DNA of 64,000 bases from Clavaria fumosa (lineage: Eukaryota > Basidiomycota > Agaricomycetes > Agaricales > Clavariaceae): positions 2,976,001 to 3,040,000 of the forward strand of contig OX637803.1 of the NCBI GenBank assembly GCA_951802425.1. The letters are read 5' to 3'. The stretch's first letter is position 1. Every line of letters begins with the position of its first letter. Below the pieces are notes generated by a model, which worked only from the letters and a program-made list of their open reading frames with translations, was not told the origin of the DNA and searched no databases. This document shows positions 1 to 10,099 of this stretch, in pieces. A program made the translations under genes and the position numbers.

Positions 1-660
1 TTGTTCCACTCCTCTTCCACCCTTCCCACAACTGTAACACTCCACCTGGTGCCCTTTCATACTCTCCAAGCCTCCACTTAAGGTGACTCCACAGATGCTC
101 AATGGGATTGAGGTCTGGAGATACAGTAGGCCATATGAGGGCCTTAAAATCATGATTCTTTAGCCAATCTTTGGGTTGGTGGCTCTCATGCTTGAGGTCC
201 CCATCATGTTGCAATATGATGTCTTCAGGGATCTTGTCACAGTATTAGAGGCTGACCTGAAGTTTGGCAGTGTAAAGGTGCTTATCCATCCTCCCATCAA
301 TCTTGCAGGCATATCCCACCCCCTCCAACATTGTACATCCCCATACCATCACAGAACCACCTCCCAATGTTCTTGTTCCCTCCACCAACCTGTCACCACC
401 CTATTTTCACCCCGCTTCTGCCTCACCCATTTCTTCCCATTGGATCCCAACCTATTGATCTTAGTCTCATCTGACCAGACAACCCTCTTCCAGTCCTCTA
501 CAGTCCAATCTTTTGTGCTATAGCAAAGTTCATCCTCTCCTTCCTAGTCTACTACTAAGTAAGGGCAATCTCTCCTCAGCTACAGCCTTTAGACCTACAG
601 TCCTTAGACACCTTCTAACAGTATGTGCAAAAATAGGCTGGTTAGTAATACTACTAAGGG
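1..660 (-). pseudogene. Tc1/mariner transposase remnant, minus copy
   Basis: Read on the minus strand, the conceptual translation passes through WSDETKI near 460 (first catalytic Asp of the DDE triad), QHDGD near 200 (second Asp, equivalent to the family's QxDNxPxH region) and SPDLNPIEHLW near 100 (third acidic residue). These are in the order and spacing of a Tc1 transposase. The frame is interrupted several times, so no full-length protein is possible. The copy runs off the left edge of the window, so its C-terminus and terminal repeat are not visible. Confidence 0.75.
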
Positions 661-707
661 TCCTGGCAATCTCAATAGTGTTTTCTGCCCTGCCAGAGCT
701 TATCAAG

Positions 708-957
708 CATATTGCAACATGATGGGGACCTCAAGCACCAGAGCTACCAACCCAAAGATTGGCTAAAGAATCATGATTTTAAGGCCCTCATATGGCCTAC
801 TGTATCTCCAGACCTCAATCCCATTGAGCATCTGTGGAGTCACCTTAAGTGGAGGCTTGGAGAGTATGAAAGGGCACCAGGTGGAGTGTTACAGTTGTGG
901 GAAGGGTGGAAGAGGAGTGGAACAAGATACCTGCTTCTATTTGTAGGGATTGATTAA
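708..957 (+). pseudogene. Tc1/mariner transposase C-terminal fragment, plus copy
   Basis: This fragment encodes QHDGD, then TVSPDLNPIEHLWSHLKW, the second and third catalytic motifs of a Tc1-type DDE transposase, and stops at 957. It lacks everything before the second Asp. It is the inverted partner of bases 1-218 and is followed by about 300 bp of noncoding element DNA up to the terminal repeat near 1259. It is a dead fragment. Confidence 0.75.
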
Positions 958-1309
958 AAGCATGCCTAGAAGGATTGGGGGTGTGCTGAAGGCAAAAAGA
1001 AGCCATATTGAACACTAATACTTGCACATTTGACTGATAAAATTGTCAGCAACAAAACTGTTTGAATGACATGACAAAGAAAATGATGTCATAACATTAC
1101 CAAAAATGGAAATAGTACTTGATAATATAAAGCAAAGTTGTAGCCAAGAGGCATGGCTATCCTCACAAATATCTTCAGAATTTTAGCCACTTTACCTGGA
1201 GCTTCATAAGTGAATCATTTCAAAAGTGCAAAACATTTGAACAGTTTTGTGAGTCACTGTACGAGGTTTGAAGTTCGAATATACTGTCACAGTCCTAACA
1301 AGGTCAGCG

Positions 1310-1970
1310 GCGAAGGGGTTGGCGGAGCGGAGCGGAGATATTCTATCGGAGTCCAGTCGGAGTCCGATATTGGAGAAACGGAGAAGTAAACAAGAGGAAG
1401 AGAGACTTATGGGACTGCGGCCTCAATGTATGTGTTGTGCCACCGCGTATATACGTGTCCCTATTTATCAAACAAGAACAATACCTAAGGGAGGATCAGA
1501 ACACAAGTCAAAACTCTGAAGTTGATCAGAGTCCGTCGGAGTTGGTCGGAGTTGGTTGGATGACGTGGAGAATGTCGAGGACGATGAGGACGAAAGCTCA
1601 GAGATGTTTTTAGGATCAAGAGACGTTAATATTCAAACTAAGGAGCAGGGAGATACAGGTGGAAACTTATACTGCAAGGACAGAGTATAGGAGTAATGTG
1701 AAACAATGTACATATCAAATTACTAGGAGAGTTTCACCACATGTGCCTGTGCAATTTTCATGGAACAAAGAAACAACAACAAAAGTGACTCCCATGGGTC
1801 AAGGGTATCCTCTCAATAGTAAACAGAATGAGGGGATGGAGGGAGAAGGTTCTAGAACAAAGTCCGAATGGTCCGAAGGTCGGTGGAGTAAAGTCCGATG
1901 AAGATGCGGAGCGCGTATGGAGTTACGGTGGAGCGGATCGGAGTTGGTGCGGAGCTCGGAGTCCAGGGCA
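1310..1970. repeat. Clusters of GGAGT/GGAGTCC motifs flanking a short AT-rich core
   Basis: Two clusters (about 1320-1385 with 1515-1560, and 1855-1965) are packed with CGGAGT, GGAGTCC and GTCCGA words on the same strand, separated by ordinary sequence. This resembles the subterminal repeats of hAT-type nonautonomous elements, where many copies of a short transposase-binding word lie near both ends. I could not find convincing terminal inverted repeats or a target-site duplication, so the element type is not established. Confidence 0.35.
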
Positions 1971-2034
1971 GGGATAGTGCTTATGCAAGTGGATGGGGTT
2001 GTAACAGCCATCACAGGCCCTGGATGCTGTAAAT

Positions 2035-2364
2035 AAAGTTCCAGGCCTTGGGCACTCAGGATTTCTTCAATCTCTTAACAGTCCTGTCCTCTTAGGCTGC
2101 TCTTCTGTGTACTTATGTACCTATAGAACTCTTATTCTATGAAACTTTTGTTAACATGGGGCCCGAATGGTGTCCCAGGTGGTCGCTCCACAACTCCTAA
2201 TGAGTTGCCTGTGCGCCCTTCTGACAATGGTCACAGAGCAAGGGCCCTGTCCACTGGACCAGGAAACTACAGAAAGACTATGTAGGGGCCTTTCCTTGCC
2301 CTGTACACTACACGATTCACTGGTACGTAGCTGTAAAACAAAGTTCCGGGCCTTGGGCACTCGG
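2035..2364. repeat. Short direct repeat about 300 bp apart
   Basis: The word AAGTTCC(A/G)GGCCTTGGG followed by CACTC occurs near 2036 and again near 2340 in the same orientation, each preceded by CTGTAAA. The stretch lies just beyond the 3' end of the minus-strand Gypsy element and may be part of its LTR or an unrelated repeat. No LTR boundary could be fixed. Confidence 0.35.
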
Positions 2365-2679
2365 TATCACTTGGGGAGGGTCACAGTTGACTTCCTCCTG
2401 GTCTGGTCACGTGTATCTACACACAGTAAAAATTTCGTGTGGTTCTGTTACACACCATGGGCAGGGTAAAGGAGAAGAGGATGATAGGGGCTGAGCTGTG
2501 ACAATGTGTCACAGTTTGAAATTAAGGGTCCAGGCTAGCCGGGTTAGGACACAGGGCTAGGGCGGACAGGCGGATCTTAGTATTATATCAGACTGGGTCT
2601 CACACAACTTAAGTGTAAGGTCATGACAACAATACTAAGATAAGGGGAAAAGAGTACAAAAAAGGAAAAGCGAAAGTAC

Positions 2680-4965
2680 TTATAGCAAACGCTTCGGCAC
2701 TTGCCGGTGTTCCCACGCTCGGACCCTCGGATCACGTGATGCGCCCAGGCCCAGGTCATGTGATCTTACATGATTACATAATCCGACCCAGCCACAGGTC
2801 ATGTGACCTTCCAACAACCCTCCCCAGTTTCTCCACAACTGCACTTTGGGATGGCTTACATAAGCGATCCTAACAGGCAATGACACAACAGGCCTCTTCG
2901 TGGCCTTAGTGGCTGATGACTTAGCCACTTTCTTTTGTTTTTGAGAGGGCCCCGCACCCTCTGTCTGGGATATTGTTAAACCCCCAATAGGTAGCCCTAG
3001 GGGGTTTCTAATGGTGGACATGCTTCCACCATCTTCCAAGGGTGCATCGCCCCTCTGTTCATCTCCTGTCTTCTCACTTAACCAAAGATGGCATGGGTGC
3101 GCCCTGCGCCCTATGCACTCTAGCAGTGCATATGTCCGGGGAGGTACAGGAGGCTTCTCCCGTTCACCCAGCGCTAGCTGGATATCATCGTCCAAGGGGG
3201 CATTCCCCTTTCGCACATACTCGTGTGCCCATGCGAGTACAAACTTGTCCCAGAGCTCCGTTTCCCCAATGGAGACTCCGGTGTCTACAAATGCCTCAAT
3301 CGTCTGCATGACGGTTGGCATTATCTTTGTGTTCCAGTGCCTGGAATGTCGTACAGGGAGGACTCTCCCTTTGATGGCCTGTGCGTACGCCCCCTTTGAC
3401 ACAAAGAGGGCTACAGCCATAGCTAGGAACAGGCGCTGCATTCGGGTCCGGGACGGTGCGCACACCATTATAGTGCACCAGATGGCCACCTTGCGTGCAA
3501 AAGACAGGGGTGAGTCCCCGTCTTTATCAATCCCAAGGACGGCCGCCCTGCCCATCCTTATGTCGGCAGCCCAGCAGCGCAGGTCTGACACTGCGCCTCT
3601 GTCGCCTTTTGGATTCATAGGGGGAATTTCCCCCTTCTCCCCTACAAAGGAGAGCCACAGCTCTTGGGGGAGCAATGGCTCCCTGGTCTCCACAAACTCC
3701 CTAATGGGAGGTGCAACCACTCTTGCTGCTGTCAGTGGCAATGTCTGGTATGATGGATAAGAGGGTGCTCCCCCTCCTGTGACTTCCAAGGGTCCTGCCC
3801 TCAGGGATGGGTCGCCCATCCCTCCGCTCTCTCGCAACATCTGCCCTTGCAGATGGCGTGCTACCCGGTCTGCCGATTTCTCGACGCCAGCAGGAACTCT
3901 CCAGTTCCTCAACAGCCAGTCCTCAACTGGTGTAGGCAGCTTTCCCACTGCTGCATTCTTCTGGGCCTCCTTAATGGCCCATCGCATCTTCATTATGGCA
4001 GTCATATCGTAACTGCTGTCAGGCGCTCCATGATGCGCCTGCTGGTTGAGGGCTATCACCTCCTCAACCATCTTCAACTCGACGACCCATGCGCCAGGTT
4101 TGACGGACATCCCCAAAGGCCAAGGATAGCCATTCGGGGCCCTGTCCGGGCAGGGAGCGTTAAAGGGATACCCCCTTGTCGGAGGCGCAAGCACCATCTC
4201 TGCAAATGTTCGTTTATGCCTCAGTGAGGCATCTGGGTTCTGCTGGTTAATACCAGCAGGTGGAAGAGGGGGATACCCCTCCTCAACATTCATGGGGACG
4301 TCCATGTCCCCCATAGGCGGCGCTATGTCCGCGTATGAGATGGCAGTGCGGGCCCTTTTAGGGTCCCACTCCAAGGGATCCCTTTCCGGTCCCTTCCCTT
4401 TCACCGCAGTTCGCACCGCAGCGAGCTCCTCATTGGCACTTGCCAACTTTTCAGTCAGGGAGAGAATCTTCTCCCTCACCTTTCTAAGGTTGGCCTCGAC
4501 CTTATCCAGGCTATCATAAGCTTTTTCAAGCTTTTGCCAGTGCCCGGTGCAAAGGGCATTGCCCTTCTCATACTCTTCATGCAAGTCATCCAACTTGCAC
4601 TGCATCATCCCAAGCTCCAGCTCGAGCTCACGCTTAGCGCTTTCCTGCGCTTCCTTAAGTGTTTGTTGAAATGCTTCGTCCGAGTGCAGCAGCGACTCAA
4701 AGATGTGGCGATGGAATCCGATACACTGAGTGCACCGGGATCTGTGGGTGATCGCATGGATCATGCAATCCTGGACCCAGGGGAGAGTTTCCTCCCCTTG
4801 TGACAACAACGGCTGGGACAACCCAGCCGTTCCGACGATGCTCATCGGCAGCGAGTTCCCTGGCACGAGGCCAGGGATGGCGGCGGTAGTGGTAGAGGCG
4901 GCGGCGGTCGCAGCGGCAGTGCAGGTAGCACAAGGAGATGGGGTTTCTCCCATCGGATCATCCAT
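2680..4965 (-). CDS. Intact 761-residue ORF downstream of Gypsy integrase/chromodomain, function unknown
   Basis: A single uninterrupted ORF starts at ATG 4965 and lies in the same orientation as the decayed pol genes, about 130 bp beyond the chromodomain. It is therefore positioned as a third gene of the retroelement. Visible features are an Ala/Thr-rich N-terminus, a CxxC-x3-HxH motif (CTQCIGFHRH) near residue 79, and a charged segment at about residues 90-190 rich in heptad-like Leu/Glu/Lys and probably coiled coil. A Pro-rich linker follows, then a moderately hydrophobic segment (about 500-560) and a basic C-terminus. I see no signal peptide and no clear membrane anchor, so it does not look like an envelope protein. 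I do not recognise the family. It could be a Gag-like or accessory protein, or a captured host gene. The intact frame contrasts with broken pol. Confidence 0.65.
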   Translation of the reverse strand: MDDPMGETPSPCATCTAAATAAASTTTAAIPGLVPGNSLPMSIVGTAGLSQPLLSQGEETLPWVQDCMIHAITHRSRCTQCIGFHRHIFESLLHSDEAFQQTLKEAQESAKRELELELGMMQCKLDDLHEEYEKGNALCTGHWQKLEKAYDSLDKVEANLRKVREKILSLTEKLASANEELAAVRTAVKGKGPERDPLEWDPKRARTAISYADIAPPMGDMDVPMNVEEGYPPLPPAGINQQNPDASLRHKRTFAEMVLAPPTRGYPFNAPCPDRAPNGYPWPLGMSVKPGAWVVELKMVEEVIALNQQAHHGAPDSSYDMTAIMKMRWAIKEAQKNAAVGKLPTPVEDWLLRNWRVPAGVEKSADRVARHLQGQMLRESGGMGDPSLRAGPLEVTGGGAPSYPSYQTLPLTAARVVAPPIREFVETREPLLPQELWLSFVGEKGEIPPMNPKGDRGAVSDLRCWAADIRMGRAAVLGIDKDGDSPLSFARKVAIWCTIMVCAPSRTRMQRLFLAMAVALFVSKGAYAQAIKGRVLPVRHSRHWNTKIMPTVMQTIEAFVDTGVSIGETELWDKFVLAWAHEYVRKGNAPLDDDIQLALGEREKPPVPPRTYALLECIGRRAHPCHLWLSEKTGDEQRGDAPLEDGGSMSTIRNPLGLPIGGLTISQTEGAGPSQKQKKVAKSSATKATKRPVVSLPVRIAYVSHPKVQLWRNWGGLLEGHMTCGWVGLCNHVRSHDLGLGASRDPRVRAWEHRQVPKRLL

Positions 4966-5095
4966 TGTAACAAATGGCTGATGAGGAAAAAGAGAAAAAG
5001 AGGGCGGGCCCTCTTAAGGTTTTGTACCTTATGGTGGAGCCACCACATGACTTAATCACTGTGGCTAATGACCCCGTGGTCTGGCTCAATCGCAT

Positions 5096-5377
5096 TTACT
5101 GCTCCGTGCAGGTGCTCCGTCTACGCTCTGCTTGAGGGCGCCTAGGTAGTGCCCTCCACGAGTCTACACCTTGTAGTTCAAGGTAGTGGTCTAGAGCTGC
5201 GAGCTCTTTGACTCCCATATATGGCTCCCAAGTCGTATCCCCGAGGTTCCATCGGACCTCGCATTCTAGGTGGCGTCCTGCCCACCTATGGCCAATAATG
5301 GCGTCTACTAGCCATTCCTCCTTCAGGTCCATGCCAAAGTCATAAAAGACTTTCACTTCCTGACACGGAAACAACAT
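5096..5377 (-). pseudogene. Gypsy polyprotein fragment: chromodomain
   Basis: The segment reads VDAIIGHRWAGRHLECEVRW then GDTTWEPY, the aromatic-rich pattern of a chromodomain (hydrophobic strand, W-x-G-x-x-x-x-TWEP). Chromodomains at the end of Gypsy integrases direct insertion toward particular chromatin marks. It is separated from the integrase remnant by a frameshift, and the element is not functional as it stands. Confidence 0.75.
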
Positions 5378-5442
5378 GTCGTTGTTCAGCTCATGTCACC
5401 GCAACCGGCTGACATGGAATGTCGGGTGGATCCTCCTCGACT

Positions 5443-5907
5443 TTAGCGAGTTGGGGAGCTCCAGCTCGTATGTCGACGATTCCGGTCTACACAACTGTAT
5501 TGGGTAAGGCCCAATAAACTTTGGCATGAGCTTTCTAGCTCGCTTTTAGGGAGATTCAAATTCTCCATTGAGAGGTAGACTAATTCTCCCTCTCTAAACG
5601 GGTGCTCTGCCCATCTACACTGGTTAGCGTAAAACATCTGGTGGATGCGACTTTCTATAATCGTGTTGTGCACCATTGCCAGGTTGAGCGCGGCTTTCTC
5701 CGCGAACATCCTTACACCTCTGGGCACCACCTGGAGGTCATCTGGCAACTCCGCCATCATCTGGGGCATGTACCCATAGGTGAACTCACATGGGGCAAAC
5801 CCCATTGATGCACTGATTGATGCATTAATGGCAAATTCGACCATTGGGATTTGCTCTGCCCAATCCGTCTGGTCCAGTTGGACCACAGATCGGAGGATCT
5901 GAGACAC
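5443..5907 (-). pseudogene. Gypsy integrase C-terminal fragment
   Basis: The translation includes DQTDWAEQIPMVEFAINAS, the region after the catalytic Glu in Ty3-type integrases, followed by the GFAPCEFTYGYMP segment and a basic linker. Upstream in the reading direction, a 24-bp tandem duplication (5938-5998) breaks the link with the integrase core. Confidence 0.75.
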
Positions 5908-5937
5908 GGATCAGATCGACTGTTCCATCGCTCCATC

Positions 5938-5998
5938 CATCTGCAGATGGAAAGCTGTGGACATCTGCAGATGGAAAGCTGTGGACATCTGCAGCTTG
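5938..5998. repeat. 24-bp tandem duplication inside integrase remnant
   Basis: The unit CATCTGCAGATGGAAAGCTG plus TGGA is present about two and a half times in a row. Insertion of these copies, with nearby frame changes, separates the integrase core (6010-7833) from its C-terminal part. Confidence 0.75.
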
Positions 5999-6009
5999 AC
6001 ACCGAGTAG

Positions 6010-7833
6010 TCAGTGTGTTTCCCGCCAGAAGGCTGACGTAAATCTCAGATCACAATCAGACACAATCGATCCTGGCAACCCATGTAGTCTCACTACATGG
6101 GTTAGGAAGAGCCAGGCTAGCTCTGCTGCCATTACCGAAATGGTAACTGGTACTAGGTGTACCAGAGAAGTGAGGTGGCAGATCACCACCCAGAGGTAGT
6201 CTGCCTCTTTTGACATAGGAAATGGACCTACGAAGTCCATTCCTATTGATTCCCAGGGCCGCCTGGGGATCAGAAGGGTGTGTAGAAGCCCTTGCAGCTT
6301 CTGCGGCGAAGTCTTGCTCGTCTGGCACATGCCGCACAATGTACAAAACATATCGATGTCTTTAGACACAGATGGCCACCAGTAGTACCAACAGACATAA
6401 TCCGCCGTTATCTGCGACCCCATGTGTCCTAGGACTGCATGGGCTTCCTGGATTATCGTTCCCGGGATGCTTTTCCCTTCATGAAGGGTACGGGGTACGC
6501 AGAGCACCTCATCTCCCTTTTTATTCTCGGAGAAGATCAGGTCCTCCCTGATCTTAAAACCAGTGTAGTTTTCCAGTTTTTCCACTATTATTTTGAACAG
6601 GCGATCCTGTTCATAGCCATCACAGATGCTTTGCAGCATCCTGCTATCTCCCCCTTCCATGCGGGGCCTTAAGGGCACGAGCGTCTCGTCCCTCACATCC
6701 CCGTCCGCTTGGGGCACAGGCAGCGGTTGCTCCTGCTCGGTCTCCTGGTCCGAGGCAGGTGCGCGTACTCGTAGTGCATGCACCTCCTCCAGGCGTCCGC
6801 GGGGCAACTTGTCCCCTTCAGGGTCAAGGCAAATGTCTGCCTTCACGTACTCGTGATCTGGATGAATCTCATCCGTCGCATCACTCATATGGTAACACGA
6901 AAGGCCATCCACAACCTTGTTGCTCTTGCCTTTAATGTAAGTGATGGAGTAGTCAAACCTCTCCATATGTTCCATCCACCTGGCCTGCCGGCCAGACAAG
7001 CGCGTTTGGTTCTTAAAGAACCCCAGCGCTTCGTGGTCTGTAACCACGTTGATTCGTCTACCAAGGAGTTTATCCTCCCATTTCTGTAGTGATTCAACAA
7101 TCGCTAAGGCCTCCCAGTCCCAAGTTTTATAACTAAACTGGGCTGGGCTAAACCTTTTAGACATAAACCCCACTGGACGGCAGGTTTCCCATGTCTTTCC
7201 CTGGCCATACATGGCCCCTACGCCTGACACCGATGTGTCGCACACGAGCCAGATTGGCTCCTGTACTGCCGCGTCTACTGGGCATAATATTGGCGTTTTA
7301 CACACCAATGCCTTAATCATCTCCATGCACTTGTCATGGAGTGGTCTCCAGTGAAATGTTTGCATTTCACTACACAGACTAGCCAAAGGGCCAGTGTAAG
7401 CAGACAGATTGGGCATGAACTGTCCAATGTACTGTACTAATCTGAGGAACCTCTGCACCTCGTTAACGCTTGTCAGTGTTTTCCAATTATGGATTTTATC
7501 CATTTTATCCACTGTGACATGGATTCCTCGGGCATCTATAATATGCCCTAAGCAATCTATGCTCTTCGTGTATAATGAGCACTTCTTCTTGCTCAAGAAA
7601 AGGCTCGCACCTTTGAGGGTCTCAAAGACCATTTTTAAGTGACGCTCATGGTCCTCCAAGGTCTTGGAGAAGACAAATACATCGTCTAAGTACACATGCA
7701 TGTACTTTCCCAACTGATGACGGAATATGTGCGTCATCAGGTGCTGGAAGGTAGCAGGGGCATTACAATCCCCTATCTGCATCACCTGTGAGAACATGGT
7801 GCCCAATACAGTCGCGAACACCGTCTTCCACAT
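6010..7833 (-). pseudogene. Gypsy pol fragment: RT palm, RNase H, integrase zinc and catalytic core
   Basis: In order, the 607-codon frame shows the reverse transcriptase active site YLDDVFVFS, the GHIIDARGI connection, and an RNase H domain with DTSVSGVGA, DWEALAIVES and VTDHEALGFF. A Ty3-type integrase zinc finger follows (HAVLGHMG...CTLCGMC), then core motifs MDFVGPFP and VSDCDLRFTS with two of the three catalytic acids. It is one open frame but is cut off from the N-terminal RT and from the integrase C-terminus by frameshifts. Confidence 0.9.
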
Positions 7834-7844
7834 GTCCTCAGGCT

Positions 7845-8333
7845 CTACGCGTCCAATAGGTCAATCTTTGACCTATATGCAGCTCTAGCCACGTCCTGTC
7901 TGATCTGATCCTGATCAGGCAATGGGGTAATATCCCATACTGTGTTCGCATTCCATTTCCGACAGTCTACGACTGCCTGTTGCAGCGGGTTCTGGCTGCT
8001 TTTTGGTATGCATAACATAGGGGCTGCTTGTGATGCCACTCCTGCTTCCCACCAACCATTAGTAATATAACGGTTCACTTTCTCAAGGAATTGTTCCTTG
8101 AATGCCTCAGCACACTGAGGCAGGTAATAATTATAGACTCGCTTTTCATCTATTAAGGGTATGTGGTGGTTCACCGCCCGAAACGGTGGCGGTCTGGGGG
8201 GAACCCCCCCAAAGAGCTCAGCGTACTGGTTAAACCAGTACTCATGCCTGCCTTCGAGGTAGGCATCGTCTATCTTTACAGAGGCATTAGCCTCTCCCCC
8301 CTTCCAGGGCTCACCTGCATCCCAGGGGCCCAA
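7845..8333 (-). pseudogene. Gypsy pol fragment: N-terminal reverse transcriptase
   Basis: This frame contains RAVNHHIPLIDEKRVYNYYL followed by a fingers region ending CIPKSSQNPLQQAVVDCRK and the DITPLPDQDQIRQDVARA segment before the KIDLLDA strand. These are typical motifs just before the YxDD palm. A frameshift near 7840 separates it from the rest of RT. Confidence 0.85.
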
Positions 8334-8468
8334 GTGTAGTCAGCTCTTTCGAGCTTCCTTCCTTGGCACATTCTTAGCCGATATATGGACATGTAACGCT
8401 TCTGTCTCCTCACTGGGCAACATCGCCTGAAGGGTTTTCCCCTTCCCTTCGCCAATCCAGATTGCACG

Positions 8469-9455
8469 TCAGTGCACATCCAGTATCACACAGCGGTCAT
8501 ACATGAATGCCATTCCAACTATGATGTCATAGTGGTCGATGTTCGCTATATCAAAATACTGGTCCTCCACCAGTATTCCTCCCAAATCTACTGCTATGCG
8601 GCATCCGCGTGTGATCGTCGATCGGCTGCTGATACAGCTGAGTTGGATAGGAACTGAGTTATCCAGTTGGAAGGTCGGTACCTTTGTCACCTGGGCAAAG
8701 TCTGGGCTCATCAGGTCCGGGGTACTTCCCAAATCGAAAAGCGTGTACGCTTTTACACCGTTCACGGTGATGTAGGCTGCGAGGCATTGCCTTGCCTCCT
8801 TTGTCACTACTGGGTGCGATCCTGTTCGCTCTTTCCAGATGTGCGCCCGAAACGGCCTGTCGTCAACATGGCCGATGCATACTTCTGTCGTGTAGAGGAC
8901 TTCATCCTCTCCCAACTCCCGGATTCCAGCGACCTGGTCGCTTTCCACCTCCTCCTCGAGCTCGTCCGAATCGTACTGGTCCCTGCGACCAGCGTAGTCA
9001 TCTTCCGTGACTTCCTCCGGTAGGGCTTCACCCTCTGGCTCCTCGCTTTCAACCGCAGGTGTTTCCTGCGGTTCCTCGGGCTCTGTCTCACCCGGATCCT
9101 CTTGTAAGGCATAGTTCCTTACATTTCCCCTAAAAGCCTCTGGCTTTCGCTGTGACTGAGGGCACACATTCGCATAGTGCCCTACTTTCCCGCACACATA
9201 GCATGTTAGAGGAGCTTTCTGCTCCTCTCCGCCTCGTACCCCAATCTTGGGCACCACTTTAGGCGGTTCTAGCCAGGGTTTGCTCCCTCTGGCTTGGGCG
9301 CGCTCATCCTGTGCTTGGTCAATCTGCAGGGGAACCGTGTCCCCTGGTCTGCGGTCTGTGTGCAGCCGATACGGCCACAATCTCACAAACCTCTGCCCCA
9401 CAGGTACTCTACCTGTGGGTGGGTTTACTCTGGGACCTGCTTGGCCATAACTCAT
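8469..9455 (-). pseudogene. Gypsy gag-pro fragment: zinc knuckle and aspartic protease
   Basis: A CCHC zinc knuckle (CYVCGKVGHYANVC) is followed by an acidic linker and a retropepsin-like domain. The flap region and the hydrophobic strand IIVGMAFM are recognisable, but the active-site triplet reads FDLGST where the family has D(S/T)G, so the protease is probably inactive. Gag N-terminal domains are absent: the open frame ends at the junction with AT-rich repeats at about 9443-9455. Confidence 0.8.
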
Positions 9456-10070
9456 TCATTTCTTCTTGAAATTGCACACAGTTTGTGGCATTCAATTCGT
9501 GGTAAAAAATACTTTAGAATGATATATAATATGTCCAGTATCTATGAGAGAAAAAATATCATGATTTCATGGTACGGAAATCTTAAAACTACTATATCTC
9601 ACCCATTTCTTCATGAAATCACAAGTAGTTTGTGATGTTGGATTAAACATCAAATTTTCTTTAGAATGATGTATAATATGCATCCTAACTCTGAGATAAA
9701 AAAATACCTTGGATTGGCAGTCAACGAAAAGTGTAGCACAGCCGCAGTGAGGTCACATTTTTTGTTTTAGCCATACCTCATTCATTTCTTCATCAAATCA
9801 CACACTGTTTATGGCATTCAATTCGGCGTGAAAGGCGCTTTAGAATGATGTATAATATGTCAGGTATCTCTTAGGTAAAAAATACCATGATTTCATGGTA
9901 CAAAAGTGTTAAAACTACTGTATCTCACTTATTTCTGCATGAAATTATAAGCAGTTTGTTATGTTGGAATTAACCAAAATCTGCTTCAGAATGATGTGTA
10001 TTATGCCTGCTAACTCTGAATTAAAAACTTCACTCTCAATGCTGCCACAAAAGAAATTTTGAGTGTAACA
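9444..10070. repeat. Diverged tandem repeat, ~326-bp dimer of ~150-180-bp subunits
   Basis: A block starting GCCATAACTCATTCATTTCT at 9444 recurs near 9770 (GCCATACCTCATTCATTTCT), about 326 bp apart. Within each block a second, related subunit begins TATCTCAC(C/T)(C/T)ATTTCT near 9594 and 9920. Each subunit contains TTTAGAATGATRTATAATATG, or a variant of it, at matching positions. This is a satellite-like array with an A-B-A-B structure. No coding potential is visible. Confidence 0.7.
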
Positions 10071-10099
10071 CAACATCCTGTTTTTTTGTGCCTCCACTA

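Larger units (their letters stand above)
1..1259. mobile_element. Tc1/mariner-like copies in inverted arrangement
   Basis: Bases 1-218 are an almost exact reverse complement of 708-925 (position sum about 926), so two copies of the 3' half of a Tc1/mariner transposase face each other around a 490-bp loop. The loop carries the 5' part of the minus-strand copy. The plus copy runs on to a terminus near 1259 ending CAGTTTTGTGAGTCACTG and followed by TA at 1260-1261, as expected for a Tc1/mariner inverted terminus and its TA target. The left end lies outside the window. Both copies are broken and presumably immobile. The family call rests on the DDE-type motifs listed under the two pseudogenes. 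Confidence 0.8.
2498..9443 (-). mobile_element. Chromodomain Gypsy (Ty3-type) LTR retrotransposon, 5'-truncated, pol decayed
   Basis: Minus-strand order is Gag zinc knuckle, protease, reverse transcriptase, RNase H, integrase, chromodomain, then an extra 761-codon ORF. That is the order of a chromovirus with an added 3' ORF. Frameshifts break gag-pol at about 8470, 8335, 7840, 6005 and 5440. The 5' side ends near 9443 directly against unrelated AT-rich tandem repeats, so the N-terminal Gag and the 5' LTR are missing. A 3' LTR may start at the palindromic TGTGACAATGTGTCACA at 2498-2514, but this is a guess. The motif at 2590-2625 recurs at the window's right end (63957-63999). Confidence 0.85.

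Noticed and set aside
3011..3760. 249-codon plus-strand frame opposite the 761-codon Gypsy ORF
   Set aside because: Shadow frame: the minus-strand ORF is longer, collinear with the retroelement and shows a plausible coiled coil.
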